The notes below the pieces were generated by a model. It saw only the letters and a program-made list of their open reading frames with translations. It was not told the DNA's origin and did no database searches. Of a stretch of 33,370 nt of DNA, positions 1-8,300 are shown one piece after another. The position numbers and the translations under genes were made by a program. Each line of letters begins with the position of its first letter. The first letter of the stretch is position 1. Source of the stretch: CAZABS01 sp964483635 (GTDB lineage Bacteria > Patescibacteriota > Minisyncoccia > Moranbacterales > UBA1568); NCBI GenBank assembly GCA_964483635.1, contig CAZABS010000005.1, positions 1 through 33,370 of the forward strand, given 5' to 3'.

Positions 1-9
1 GGATTCACG

Positions 10-1719
10 TTGAAATTCTACCAACTAGGTATGCGACCAGAACAAAAACTTCGGCTACATTTCATAGGAGTGCTCTTTTTGGGGCTCGTGTGTGGTTTGA
101 TTGCGTATCCGAAGGTCGTTTCATTTTGGCCGGCTGCAGAGAATTTTTTTGGTCAAACGAAAATTAATCTCGGACTCGACCTTCAGGGAGGGATTCATTT
201 GGAATATCTTGCCGACACGAGCAACGTCTCCTCCGACAAGATTGAAGCGGCACTTGAAGCGGCTTCCAATGTGATAGAGCGGCGAGTGAATGCTTTTGGA
301 GTAGGGGAACCTCTGGTTCAGCGTTCTACCTCAGGAACTGAGAAAAGAATTATTGTTGAACTACCGGGAGTGAAGGATATTGAGGAGGCTAAAAGCATGA
401 TCAAAGAGACTCCGTTTTTGGAGTTTCGTGAGCCTGCTGGTCCCGAAGCCCAAGCAGAACTGGATGCCTACAATACGCAATCAAAAGAAAGCGCTGAGAA
501 AATTCTCGAAAATGCTTTGCATGGTTCAGACTTTGCAGAACTGGCAACTACATGGAGTCAAGATCCTGGATCAAAAGACAAGGGAGGAATGCTTGATTTT
601 GCGAAGAAGGGTTCTTATCTTGAAGAATTTGATACCGTAGTTTTTGATTCGAACTTTACGAAAGGTTCGGTGTATCCGAAACTCGTTGAAACGAGCTATG
701 GATGGCATATAATTAAAAAAATAGATGAGCGTGGAGCGGGAGATGATTGGGAGGTACAAGCTGCACACGTGCTTTTTCCGAAGTATTCTCTCGAAATGTT
801 TCCAGAGAAAGAATTTAAAGCGACCGGTCTTTCTGGAAAGAATCTTCAGGATGTATACGTCGATTATCAGTCTCAGGGAGTTGGTTCACCTCAAATAGCC
901 TTACAGTTTGATGATGAAGGTGGGAAAATTTTTGCTGAGCTCACGGAGCGAAATATTGGGAAGCCGATCGCGATATTTCTTGATGGTGAAATTATCCAGC
1001 GACCCACAGTCCAGGCAGCCATTCTTGATGGGCGAGCCGTAATTACGGGAAGTTATACCTTGTCTGAAGCGAATGAGATCGTTAAACGTTTTAACGAAGG
1101 AGCGCTGCCTCTTCCTATTACATTGGTGTCTCAGCAGTCTATTGATGCTTCACTCGGACAGGTGGCACTCGATCAGAGTGTGTATGCTGGAGTCATTGGA
1201 TTAATTGCTGTATCGATTTTCATGCTGCTCTTTTATCGATTTCTTGGTCTCATTGCCGTGGCAGCGCTTCTTTTGTACAGTGCGATGTTGCTCACGATCT
1301 TCAAACTTTCAGGGTTTACTTCTTTTCCAATTACGCTGACACTTTCAGGTATTGCAGGATTCGTCCTTTCTATTGGAATCGCGGTAGATGCCAATGTACT
1401 CATCTTTGAACGTACCCGAGAGGAGCTCTCTTATGGGAAAACGGTTTACAAGGCTCTGCATGAGGGTTTCCGACGCGCTTGGCCTTCCATCCGTGACGGA
1501 CATCTCTCTACACTTATCACAACTGTTATCCTGATTGGGATGGGCACTGGTTTTGTGAAGGGATTTGCAATTATTCTGGCATTGGGCGTTATTCTTTCGC
1601 TTTTTACCGCGGTTGTTTTGGTCCGTATTATGACCGAGTATCTCATTCGCGATTGGGCAGCAAAGCGACCTTGGCTTTTGGTTTCACCAAAAAAAGGAGA
1701 AGCACTTATACGAGATTAA
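10..1719 (+). CDS. secD: Protein translocase subunit SecD with inserted parvulin-like domain
   Basis: SecD pairs with SecF beside SecYEG and uses the proton gradient to pull exported proteins across the membrane. TM1 lies at about residues 18-36 and is followed by the family motif LGLDLQGG (54-61). The P1 periplasmic region ends with an ERNIGKPIAIFLDGE-type segment, and five more membrane helices follow after about residue 390, including the GIAVDANVLIFER motif. Unusually, residues about 160-245 match a PpiC/parvulin rotamase: GSDFAELAT, then DPGSKDKGG, then GWHIIKK. An AAHVLF strand, which normally opens a parvulin, comes after that block. The length of 569 aa fits SecD plus this insert. The start is uncertain: TTG at 10 or ATG at 31, and the frame is open to the window edge. 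secF follows 9 nt later. Confidence 0.95.
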   Translation: MKFYQLGMRPEQKLRLHFIGVLFLGLVCGLIAYPKVVSFWPAAENFFGQTKINLGLDLQGGIHLEYLADTSNVSSDKIEAALEAASNVIERRVNAFGVGEPLVQRSTSGTEKRIIVELPGVKDIEEAKSMIKETPFLEFREPAGPEAQAELDAYNTQSKESAEKILENALHGSDFAELATTWSQDPGSKDKGGMLDFAKKGSYLEEFDTVVFDSNFTKGSVYPKLVETSYGWHIIKKIDERGAGDDWEVQAAHVLFPKYSLEMFPEKEFKATGLSGKNLQDVYVDYQSQGVGSPQIALQFDDEGGKIFAELTERNIGKPIAIFLDGEIIQRPTVQAAILDGRAVITGSYTLSEANEIVKRFNEGALPLPITLVSQQSIDASLGQVALDQSVYAGVIGLIAVSIFMLLFYRFLGLIAVAALLLYSAMLLTIFKLSGFTSFPITLTLSGIAGFVLSIGIAVDANVLIFERTREELSYGKTVYKALHEGFRRAWPSIRDGHLSTLITTVILIGMGTGFVKGFAIILALGVILSLFTAVVLVRIMTEYLIRDWAAKRPWLLVSPKKGEALIRD

Positions 1720-1722
1720 TAT
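1717..1722 (+). promoter_or_regulatory. Possible weak -10 for secF
   Basis: TAATAT matches the -10 consensus at 4 of 6 positions, overlaps the secD stop codon and lies exactly 6 nt before the secF ATG. It is listed only because this spacing recurs at better sites in the window. Co-transcription with secD is the more likely route. Confidence 0.2.
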
Positions 1723-1728
1723 ACCGGT

Positions 1729-2634
1729 ATGCTACGCATCATTCACCAACGTAAATACGCCTACGCTTTCTCTCTGCTTCTCACATTAGGAAGTTTGGTG
1801 GTGATTTCAATGTATGGATTACGGCTCGGCATTGATTTTAAGGGCGGGACAAGTTTAGAGGTTCGTTTTACTTCAGAGGTTACTCCAACGACAGAATTGG
1901 TGAGCGAAAAGCTGAATCTGCTTGAACTCCAAAGTCTTACGATTCAACCAACTGAAAACAATGGGATGTTTATTCGATATCATGCCTCCGATGAACTCGC
2001 GAACGAAAAAGCCTTGCGTCTTCTTCAGGAAATTGATCCGAACGTGATTCAGTTGCGAACGGATTTCATCGGAAGTTCAGTTTCGGGGCAAATACAGCGG
2101 AGTGCTTTTGAGGGAACGATTCTGTCACTTATCGGGATTGCGCTCTATATTGCCTGGGCCTTTCGGAGAGTTTCACATCCAATTAATTCTTGGGAATATG
2201 GTCTTGGAGCAATTATTGCGCTTGCCCACGACATCGTGATTACGGTTGGTGTCTTTTCTCTTTTGGGACATTTTTTGAATGTCGAAGTCGGTGTTCCTTT
2301 TATTGCTGCGCTCCTGACCATACTGGGATATTCGGTCAATGATACTATTGTGGTATACGATCGGGTGCGTGAAAACCTCATTCGAGCTCGGGACAAGAGC
2401 GATTTTGAGGGACTGGTCAATCGTTCACTTAATGAAACCCTTGGGCGTTCGATCAATACATCAATGACCGTGATTATAGTCCTTTTGGCCATTGCGGTAT
2501 TTGGTGGGGAAAGCGTTCGCTGGTTCGCGGTAGCGCTCTTGGTGGGTGTTGGATTTGGTACCTACTCGTCAATTTATATCGCATCAGCGCTTTTGGTGAC
2601 ACGGCATGGCATGAAACTCCATCAAAGTAAATAA
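1729..2634 (+). CDS. secF: Protein translocase subunit SecF
   Basis: This is the smaller partner of SecD in the proton-driven SecDF export motor. The 301 aa are typical for SecF. TM1 (about residues 13-31) is followed by GLRLGIDFKGGTSLEV, the SecF signature, then a short periplasmic domain and five C-terminal helices. These carry the conserved GYSVNDTIVVYDRVREN and RSINTSMTVI segments. It starts at ATG 1729, 9 nt after secD, without a Shine-Dalgarno sequence. The bicistronic order secD-secF is the usual one. The protein is full length with no missing blocks, and the assignment is secure. Confidence 0.97.
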   Translation: MLRIIHQRKYAYAFSLLLTLGSLVVISMYGLRLGIDFKGGTSLEVRFTSEVTPTTELVSEKLNLLELQSLTIQPTENNGMFIRYHASDELANEKALRLLQEIDPNVIQLRTDFIGSSVSGQIQRSAFEGTILSLIGIALYIAWAFRRVSHPINSWEYGLGAIIALAHDIVITVGVFSLLGHFLNVEVGVPFIAALLTILGYSVNDTIVVYDRVRENLIRARDKSDFEGLVNRSLNETLGRSINTSMTVIIVLLAIAVFGGESVRWFAVALLVGVGFGTYSSIYIASALLVTRHGMKLHQSK

Positions 2635-2651
2635 TTTTATTGCTCTACGTT

Positions 2652-2963
2652 ATGACATGGAATCCATTTACCAAGACTGATCCAAAAGATGAGGCGCGGT
2701 CACTGGTCGAAAAAGAGAAAATTGAGTCCATGCTCGAAACAATGCCAGGAGCTAAAGACATGAATATGTTTCAAAGGTTCATGGCTAAACGGATACTCTC
2801 GATGTCGCCAGAAAAACGTAATGAGGTATTACAGAAAGCAATGACACCAAAAAATATTGCGAAACATAAAGATGAGATTCTGACGCAGCTGAGTGCCATG
2901 AAACAATCAGGACAGATGTCCGATGATCAGTTTCGACTTGCCAAGCGAAAGCTTGGATTTTAA
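2652..2963 (+). CDS. Small hypothetical helical protein
   Basis: I do not recognise this 103-aa protein. It is lysine- and methionine-rich and predicted mostly helical. It opens MTWNPFTKTDPKDEARSL and carries an EKEKIESML helix, a MAKRILSMSPEKRNEV segment and a C-terminal QMSDDQFRLAKRKLGF stretch. The last part resembles the short helical oligomerisation (SHOCT-like) tails of some small proteins. There is no signal peptide, membrane segment or cysteine, so it is likely cytosolic. ATG 2652 is preferred over a TTG 12 nt upstream. It lies 17 nt after secF and 8 nt before the Nudix gene, so it probably shares their transcript. Its role is unknown. Confidence 0.75.
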   Translation: MTWNPFTKTDPKDEARSLVEKEKIESMLETMPGAKDMNMFQRFMAKRILSMSPEKRNEVLQKAMTPKNIAKHKDEILTQLSAMKQSGQMSDDQFRLAKRKLGF

Positions 2964-2971
2964 CTCTGAAT

Positions 2972-3421
2972 ATGCCCAGGCACTATCATACGAATATCCC
3001 AGCCTCCTATTTGGTTCTCTTTCGCCAATCAAAGGTGCTTTTACTTCGGAGGGCTCATACTGGCTTTTGGGATGGGAGCTATTCGCTTCCAGCGGGGCAC
3101 GTAGAACTTGGGGAGAACTTTTGCGGAGCGATGGTTCGTGAGGCCTTTGAAGAAATTGGAGCGATTCTGGTACCTGAAGACTTGAGAGTAGTCCACGTGA
3201 TGCATCGAAAATCTGATACGGATGGATCGGAACGTGTGGACACATTTTTTGTGGCTGAAAAATGGAAGGGAGATATCATGAATAAGGAGCCAGAAAAATG
3301 CGATGATCTCTCCTGGTTTTTACTCGATGAGCTTCCTGAAAATATTATTCCGTATATTCGTCACGTGATAGAATGTATACAGCGTAAGGTTTTTTATAGC
3401 GAATACGGCTGGAGTTCTTGA
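2972..3421 (+). CDS. Nudix family hydrolase
   Basis: Nudix enzymes cleave nucleoside diphosphates linked to another moiety using Mg2+ or Mn2+. The Nudix box is complete: a Gly in AGHVELGE, then MVREAFEEIGA, matching G-x5-E-x7-R-E-x-x-E-E-x-G-x. It begins about residue 42. The N-terminal strand YLVLFRQSKVLLLRR and the WDGSYSLPAGH segment are typical of compact MutT/NTP-pyrophosphohydrolase-like members. The length of 149 aa is normal for a single domain. The substrate cannot be read from sequence. Its TGA stop overlaps the tyrS start region (ATG 3424), which suggests translational coupling. Confidence 0.93.
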   Translation: MPRHYHTNIPASYLVLFRQSKVLLLRRAHTGFWDGSYSLPAGHVELGENFCGAMVREAFEEIGAILVPEDLRVVHVMHRKSDTDGSERVDTFFVAEKWKGDIMNKEPEKCDDLSWFLLDELPENIIPYIRHVIECIQRKVFYSEYGWSS

Positions 3422-3423
3422 TT

Positions 3424-4623
3424 ATGAAGGAGAACCAAGAAAAAATAATAGAAGAGATATTCCGACGAGGTACTATTGTTGAAATATTGCCTGACAAGGA
3501 GACTTTTCGGAAAAAACTTCTGACTGAGAAGCTTCGATTTTATATTGGGTTTGACGCAACAGCACCTACGCTTCATCTGAGTCATGCAAAAAATATTATG
3601 CTTTTGGAAAAATTCCGAAAGCTTGGACATGAAGTGATTATTCTTTTTGGAGATTTTACAGCAAGAATAGGTGATCCTACAGGCGAAAAATCTGCACGCA
3701 AGCAACTCTCACGCGAAGAGGTGCTCCAGAATGTTGTCTCTTGGCAGCGCTTGATTAAACCACTCATGGATTTTGAAGCGAAGGAGAACCCACCAATTAT
3801 TAAATTGAATCATGATTGGCTTTCACAGCTTACTTTTGAAGATATTATCCATCTCGCTTCCAACTTTACTGTACAGCAAATGCTTGAGCGGGATATGTTC
3901 GAAAAGAGAATTCGTGCTCGCGAGCCGGTGTATCTCCACGAATTCCTTTATCCTCTGATGCAAGGCTATGACAGCGTTGCGATGGATGTGGATGTAGAAT
4001 TATGTGGAACTGATCAGACGTTTAATGCGCTAGCGGGGAGAACGCTCCTGAGAAAGCTTAAGAATAAAGAAAAATTTGTGGTGACCGTCACGCTTATGGA
4101 GAATCCAAAGAGTGGCGAGCTGATGTCAAAGAGTAGGGGAATAGGTGTTTTTTTGGATACAACGGCCAACGAAAAGTTTGGGCAAATTATGGCGCAGCCA
4201 GACGAAATGACGAAAATTTTATTTGTGAATTGTACACTCCGTTCACTTTCTGATATTGATCGGATTATGAAATTGGAAAACCCTCGTGATTCTAAGATAG
4301 AATTAGCCAAAGAAATAGTTGCCATGTACCATGGAAAACAAGCATCGGTAGAGGCTGAACATTATTTTATTACAACTTTTTCAGAAGGGAAGATTCCAGA
4401 TGTGGTTCGATCAGTATCGACGGAAGCTGGCACATCAATCCTTGATGTGATGATGAAGGCCGGGGTGGCAGAGAGTAAAGGATCTGCCCGCCGAAAAATA
4501 GAGCAAGGTGGCGTAGAGATACAGGGAAAGCGAGTAACTTCATGGGCACTCACGCTCGAGCGAGAACATGACGGGGCTATTGTAAAGGTAGGAAAAAAAG
4601 ACTTTTTTCAGGTTACATTTTGA
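3424..4623 (+). CDS. tyrS: Tyrosyl-tRNA synthetase
   Basis: This enzyme charges tRNA-Tyr with tyrosine. It is a class I enzyme with FDATAPTLHLSHAKN as the HIGH-type motif (H-x-S-H, a small departure from H-x-G-H), LMQGYDSVAMDVDVELCGTD as the tyrosine-binding region, and LMSKSRGIGV as the KMSKS loop. A C-terminal S4 RNA-binding domain is visible (SARRKIEQGGVEIQGKRV). The KMSKS form places it nearer the TyrZ subtype than the KFGKS subtype. ATG 3424 gives 399 aa, and an earlier in-frame TTG at 3418 is less likely. A GGAG 9 nt upstream could be a Shine-Dalgarno sequence, rare in this window. The Nudix stop overlaps its start region. Confidence 0.96.
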   Translation: MKENQEKIIEEIFRRGTIVEILPDKETFRKKLLTEKLRFYIGFDATAPTLHLSHAKNIMLLEKFRKLGHEVIILFGDFTARIGDPTGEKSARKQLSREEVLQNVVSWQRLIKPLMDFEAKENPPIIKLNHDWLSQLTFEDIIHLASNFTVQQMLERDMFEKRIRAREPVYLHEFLYPLMQGYDSVAMDVDVELCGTDQTFNALAGRTLLRKLKNKEKFVVTVTLMENPKSGELMSKSRGIGVFLDTTANEKFGQIMAQPDEMTKILFVNCTLRSLSDIDRIMKLENPRDSKIELAKEIVAMYHGKQASVEAEHYFITTFSEGKIPDVVRSVSTEAGTSILDVMMKAGVAESKGSARRKIEQGGVEIQGKRVTSWALTLEREHDGAIVKVGKKDFFQVTF

Positions 4624-4647
4624 GGTGAAGCATTTTTCCGATAGAAT
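4620..4647 (+). promoter_or_regulatory. pheST promoter, leaderless geometry
   Basis: TTGAGG (4620-4625), a 16-nt spacer and TAGAAT (4642-4647) end exactly 6 nt before the pheS ATG at 4654, so the predicted start of transcription coincides with the start codon. The -35 overlaps the tyrS stop codon. No Shine-Dalgarno is present. Confidence 0.6.
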
Positions 4648-4653
4648 GAAAGT

Positions 4654-5676
4654 ATGCGAAGAGACGATATAGCTGAGATTGAGAAGCGAGCCCTCGAGGA
4701 GCTTGCACAAGCCAAAACTGAGGAACTCCTTCAGATTTGGGAGCATACGTATTTGAGCCGGAAAAGTGAGCTGAATACCATTTTGCGTTCTCTCAAAGAC
4801 CTCTCACCGGAAGAAAAAAAAGAACTTGGTTCGCTCGCGAATACAACCAAACAGTTGCTTGAGAGGGCGATGGACAGCGCTCGCGAGCATCACGAAATGA
4901 TTGGGGCGGAGACGGCTCTCGATGTTACACTTCCGGGGAAACCAGTCTTGATTGGTCATCGACATCCGATCTCACTGTTAATTGAAGAAATTGAAGCCAT
5001 CTTTTTTTCGATGGGATTTGAGAGTGTATCTGGTCTAGAAGTTGAAAGTGAGTGGTATAACTTCGATGCACTCAACTTTCCTGCAGATCATCCTGCACGT
5101 GATATGCAGGACGCTTTTTGGATAGAAGGAAAATTTGGTCAGAAACGCTATTTGCCACGTACGCATACGTCGTCAGTTCAGGTGCGGTACATGGAGACAC
5201 ATACGCCGCCATTTCGGATTATTATCCCAGGGCGGATTTTCCGAAATGAAGCGACCGATGCTTCACACGAACATACTTTTCACCAATTTGAGTGCCTTAT
5301 GGTGGGGGATGATATTTCCGTAGCACATTTTAAATATGTTGCCGAACAGTTCTTTGCTACTTTTTTTGGTCAACGCGTGAAAGTGCGTCTACGGCCAAGC
5401 TATTTTCCCTTCACTGAGCCTTCATTTGAGTTTGATCTTTCTTGTCTCCTCTGTGGTGGCGGTGGATGTCCAGTCTGCAAGGGGACTGGCTGGCTCGAAA
5501 TTGGTGGGGCTGGGATGGTACATCAGCATGTGTTTGAGGCGGCTGGATATCCGAAACACCGCTACCAGGGATTTGCCTGGGGGTTTGGACTCACACGCCT
5601 CGCGATGATGAAATATAAGATCTCTGATATTCGCTTGCTCATGTCAGGTGATTTGCGTTTTATTAGACAATTCTAA
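4654..5676 (+). CDS. pheS: Phenylalanyl-tRNA synthetase alpha subunit
   Basis: This is the catalytic alpha subunit of the (alpha-beta)2 enzyme that charges tRNA-Phe, a class II synthetase. An N-terminal helical coiled-coil arm (about 1-85) precedes the catalytic core, which has GHRHPISLLIEEIEAIF, the motif 2 region RTHTSSVQVRYME and motif 3 WGFGLTRLAMMKYKISDIR near the C-terminus. A CLLCGGGGCPVCKGTGW segment gives four cysteines in a zinc-knuckle arrangement, seen in a subset of bacterial PheS proteins. The 340-aa length is normal. ATG 4654 follows a -10 hexamer by 7 nt. pheT begins 4 nt after the stop. Confidence 0.97.
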   Translation: MRRDDIAEIEKRALEELAQAKTEELLQIWEHTYLSRKSELNTILRSLKDLSPEEKKELGSLANTTKQLLERAMDSAREHHEMIGAETALDVTLPGKPVLIGHRHPISLLIEEIEAIFFSMGFESVSGLEVESEWYNFDALNFPADHPARDMQDAFWIEGKFGQKRYLPRTHTSSVQVRYMETHTPPFRIIIPGRIFRNEATDASHEHTFHQFECLMVGDDISVAHFKYVAEQFFATFFGQRVKVRLRPSYFPFTEPSFEFDLSCLLCGGGGCPVCKGTGWLEIGGAGMVHQHVFEAAGYPKHRYQGFAWGFGLTRLAMMKYKISDIRLLMSGDLRFIRQF

Positions 5677-5680
5677 GCGT

Positions 5681-7819
5681 ATGCTCTTCTCGTATCACTG
5701 GCTCAAGGAGCTCTCTGGAACAAAAAGATCACCACGAGCAGTGGCTGATCTCCTTATGACACATGCGTTTGAGGTTGAATCAGTTGCAGCGTATGCGCAT
5801 GAATTGGATGATATTGTGATTGGACAGGTGCTTTCGGTTAAACCACATCCGAATGCTGATCGCTTACGAGTTACAACCGTACAAGTGGGGAAAAAAGATA
5901 TCCGGCAGATTGTCTGTGGAGCTCCAAATGTTTCCAAAAACCAAAAGGTCGCAGTCGTCCTTCCGGGTGGCTCATTACCTGGTGGACACGCCATTGAGGC
6001 AGCCGAACTTCGTGGCGAAAAAAGTGATGGAATGATTTGCAGCGCTCAAGAACTTGGTCTCGGAGATGAGCATACAGGAATTCTGGTACTTCCAGCTGAT
6101 GCTCCTCTTGGGAAGAGATTTGCTCAATATAGTCATCTTGATGACACGGTGCTTGATATTAAAATCCTGCCTGATCGTGCTGGAGATGTCCTTTCNNNNN
6201 NNNNNNNNNNNNNNNNNNNNNNNNNNNNNNNNNNNNNNNNNNNNNNNNNNNNNNNNNNNNNNNNNNNNNNNNNNNNNNNNNNNNNNNNNNNNNNNGTGCG
6301 TGAGGCAAAACCACGCGAAACGCTTTTGCTTCTGGATGGGAAAAAGGTTGCTCTTGGAAAAGAAGATCTGGTGATTGCAGATGCCAAAAAACCGTTGGCG
6401 CTTGCTGGAGTAATGGGCGGAGAACACTCTGGGATTACAGAAAAAACAAAGCGGGTAGCAATTGAGATTGCCCATTTTCATGGAACGACAATTCGAAAGA
6501 CACGAAAGCGAATCGGAGTTGAGACCGATGCGAGCTATCATTTTGAGAGAGGCATTGATAAGGATCGACCGGGTGAAGTGCTTCCGCTCCTGACACGACT
6601 TATGGAGGATGTCTGTCGAACTGACTTTTTAGGACGACGGGATATCTATCCCCGGAAAGCAAAACCACTGTCGATTCGTTGTCGTGAGGAGGATGTTGAG
6701 GCACTCTTAGGAATTAAAATACCACTTTTTGAAATGGTGCAGTATCTTGCGCTGTTGGGGTTAACCGTGAAGAAAGTTGCCAATCAAAAAGAAATCGTTG
6801 TGACTATACCCGTGCGGAGGAGTGATCTTCGCGAACCGGAGGATTTAATTGAAGAGGTTGGTCGGATGAAGGGGTATGCTAACATCAAGGCGGTGGCTCC
6901 GGTGATGCCTCTTGCTCCGGTTGTTGAAAATAGAGAGCGTTCTTTCGAAAGAAGGACCCAGACTATTCTTCGTTCACTCGGATTTGATGAGGTGCTGTCC
7001 TACTCTTTTTATAGCGAAAAAGATGCTGTGGCTCTCGATCTGAAGCAAGATCTCCATCTTCGAGTAGCGAATCCAATGAATCCGGATCAAGCGTTGATGC
7101 GTGCGACATTATTACCGACGCTCTTGCATATCGCAAAGCGGAACATGAGGCATTTACGTTCACTTGAAATCTTTGAGCTTGGTCGAGTGTTTTCTGTTGG
7201 GTCAAAAGTTCCGGAAGAACGTGGAAAAATTGGATTGTTGGCCATCAAGCCGTTAGAAGTGGATGACCTGTTCCTGAGTGAAAAGGGGAAATTAGAAATG
7301 TTTTTTGACACCCTCGGGATTTCAGTTTCTTTCGTCCCTCTTTCTCCTCAGTCAGGATACTTGGCACATGGACAAGGGGCTTCTCTCCAGAGTGGAGGTG
7401 TTCAGATCGGAGTGATGGGAGTTGTTTCAAGAAAAACACTCCGCGCTTTTGGGTTTGAGACATTTGCAGTTGTCTTTGTTGAATTAGATGTTGAGGCGTT
7501 ACAGGGCTTAGTGCCAGAGAAAAGAGAAATTCATGCACTCCCAAAATTTCCTTTCGCGCATCGGGATATCTCGCTCACAGGGAAGAGTACTCTTCGATTT
7601 GCTGAGGTGAATGCCTTGATCCACGAATCTGGTCAACCTCTTTTACAACATGCTGAACTGTTTGATGTTTACCGATCCGCCGGGGAGGTAAGCTATGCCT
7701 TTCATTTAACTTTTGGCCATCGTGATCGCACCCTCACGAGCGAAGAAACGGAAGCCTGTTTTCAGGAGATTGTTGCACAGGCTGGGAGTCGTCTTGGAAT
7801 GAGACTCCGTCTCTCGTAA
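5681..7819 (+). CDS. pheT: Phenylalanyl-tRNA synthetase beta subunit, interrupted by assembly gap
   Basis: The beta subunit binds tRNA-Phe and edits mischarged tRNA. ATG 5681 is 4 nt after pheS and gives the canonical opening MLFSYHWLKELSG. The EMAP-like tRNA-binding domain (about 40-150) includes KPHPNADRLRVTTV. ILPDRAGDVLS marks entry to the B3/B4 editing domain, where 100 Ns begin. After the gap come LALAGVMGGEHSG, the B5 domain, the inactive class II-like core, and the C-terminal FDX-ACB domain (FPFAHRDISL to the end). Only about 680 residues are determined, against about 790-800 for common homologues. The true gap is therefore probably near 100 residues or more, although the frame happens to continue through the Ns. 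Confidence 0.95.
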   Translation: MLFSYHWLKELSGTKRSPRAVADLLMTHAFEVESVAAYAHELDDIVIGQVLSVKPHPNADRLRVTTVQVGKKDIRQIVCGAPNVSKNQKVAVVLPGGSLPGGHAIEAAELRGEKSDGMICSAQELGLGDEHTGILVLPADAPLGKRFAQYSHLDDTVLDIKILPDRAGDVLXXXXXXXXXXXXXXXXXXXXXXXXXXXXXXXXXXVREAKPRETLLLLDGKKVALGKEDLVIADAKKPLALAGVMGGEHSGITEKTKRVAIEIAHFHGTTIRKTRKRIGVETDASYHFERGIDKDRPGEVLPLLTRLMEDVCRTDFLGRRDIYPRKAKPLSIRCREEDVEALLGIKIPLFEMVQYLALLGLTVKKVANQKEIVVTIPVRRSDLREPEDLIEEVGRMKGYANIKAVAPVMPLAPVVENRERSFERRTQTILRSLGFDEVLSYSFYSEKDAVALDLKQDLHLRVANPMNPDQALMRATLLPTLLHIAKRNMRHLRSLEIFELGRVFSVGSKVPEERGKIGLLAIKPLEVDDLFLSEKGKLEMFFDTLGISVSFVPLSPQSGYLAHGQGASLQSGGVQIGVMGVVSRKTLRAFGFETFAVVFVELDVEALQGLVPEKREIHALPKFPFAHRDISLTGKSTLRFAEVNALIHESGQPLLQHAELFDVYRSAGEVSYAFHLTFGHRDRTLTSEETEACFQEIVAQAGSRLGMRLRLS
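6196..6295. other. Assembly gap, 100 Ns
   Basis: A run of exactly 100 undetermined bases lies inside the pheT B3/B4 editing-domain region. The round length suggests a default scaffold placeholder rather than a measured distance. Comparison with typical PheT proteins suggests over 300 nt are really missing. Confidence 0.98.
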
Positions 7820-7829
7820 AAAACTTCAA

Positions 7830-7858
7830 TTGACATAAGCATATAAATATGCTATAGT
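7830..7858 (+). promoter_or_regulatory. Near-consensus sigma70-type promoter of rnpB
   Basis: TTGACA (7830-7835), a 17-nt spacer and TATAGT (7853-7858) make the best promoter in the window. Transcription would begin near 7865, about 17 nt before the P1 helix of the RNase P RNA. Confidence 0.85.
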
Positions 7859-7881
7859 GTTTTTGTTTACCGTTCTTTTTC

Positions 7882-8241
7882 AAAACAGATCAGATCATCG
7901 CGCTAATGGCTTATATAAGCCATTAGTGAGGAAAGTCCGGACACTTTTTTATCGCGAGATGAAACAGGTAACAGGTAACTCCTGTCTGCTGTGAAGCACG
8001 AGATGCGAACAGAGACGTCTCAAACCGAAAGGTGAGAGATATCCTCTCTCAAGGAGGATAAGTTCCTTTGTAAAAAGGAAGATGAAACGGCTAAATTCTT
8101 ACCCGAGTGCAAGGTCGTGCCTCTCTCTTCTTGGAGCTCAAGAAGGAAGGGGAGAACCGCAAAGACTTTTCTGGTAACAGGAAAGCAAGAGAAATGATGA
8201 TCACTCCTTGGAGTACAGAATCCGGCTTATCGATCTGTTTT
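7882..8241 (+). ncRNA. rnpB: RNase P RNA
   Basis: This is the catalytic RNA that trims tRNA 5' leaders. P1 pairs AAAACAGATC (7882-7891) with GATCTGTTTT (8232-8241). P2 pairs 7893-7899 with 8196-8202. P3 is a perfect 10-bp hairpin with an ATAT loop (7903-7926). The two P4 strands sit in the universal motifs GAAAGTCCGG (7931-7940) and AGAATCCGGCTTAT (8217-8230). ACAGAGA and AAACCG (conserved region II), a P8-like CAGGTAACTCCTG hairpin and GTGCAAGG (conserved region IV) are also present. Only 14 nt separate GATGAAACGG from GAGTGCAAGG, where E. coli has roughly 55-60 nt, so P12 and the loop at its base appear absent. The 5' and 3' ends are set from P1 pairing, not measured. Confidence 0.95.
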
Positions 8242-8270
8242 GAGAAAGAATGTGAAACACCGAGTATAAT
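8240..8270 (+). promoter_or_regulatory. Promoter of the polyprenyl sugar-phosphate transferase gene
   Basis: TATAAT (8265-8270) is a perfect -10. A TTGAGA (8240-8245) 19 nt upstream overlaps the last bases of rnpB. A second TATAAT lies at 8283-8288, 12 nt before the GTG start, and could be used instead. Confidence 0.5.
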
Positions 8271-8300
8271 GAGGAAGAAAGATATAATAATCCTCAAATT

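Noticed and set aside
5975..6541. Opposite-strand and alternate-frame open frames running through the N block
   Set aside because: They are shadows of pheT kept open by the undetermined bases and show no family features.
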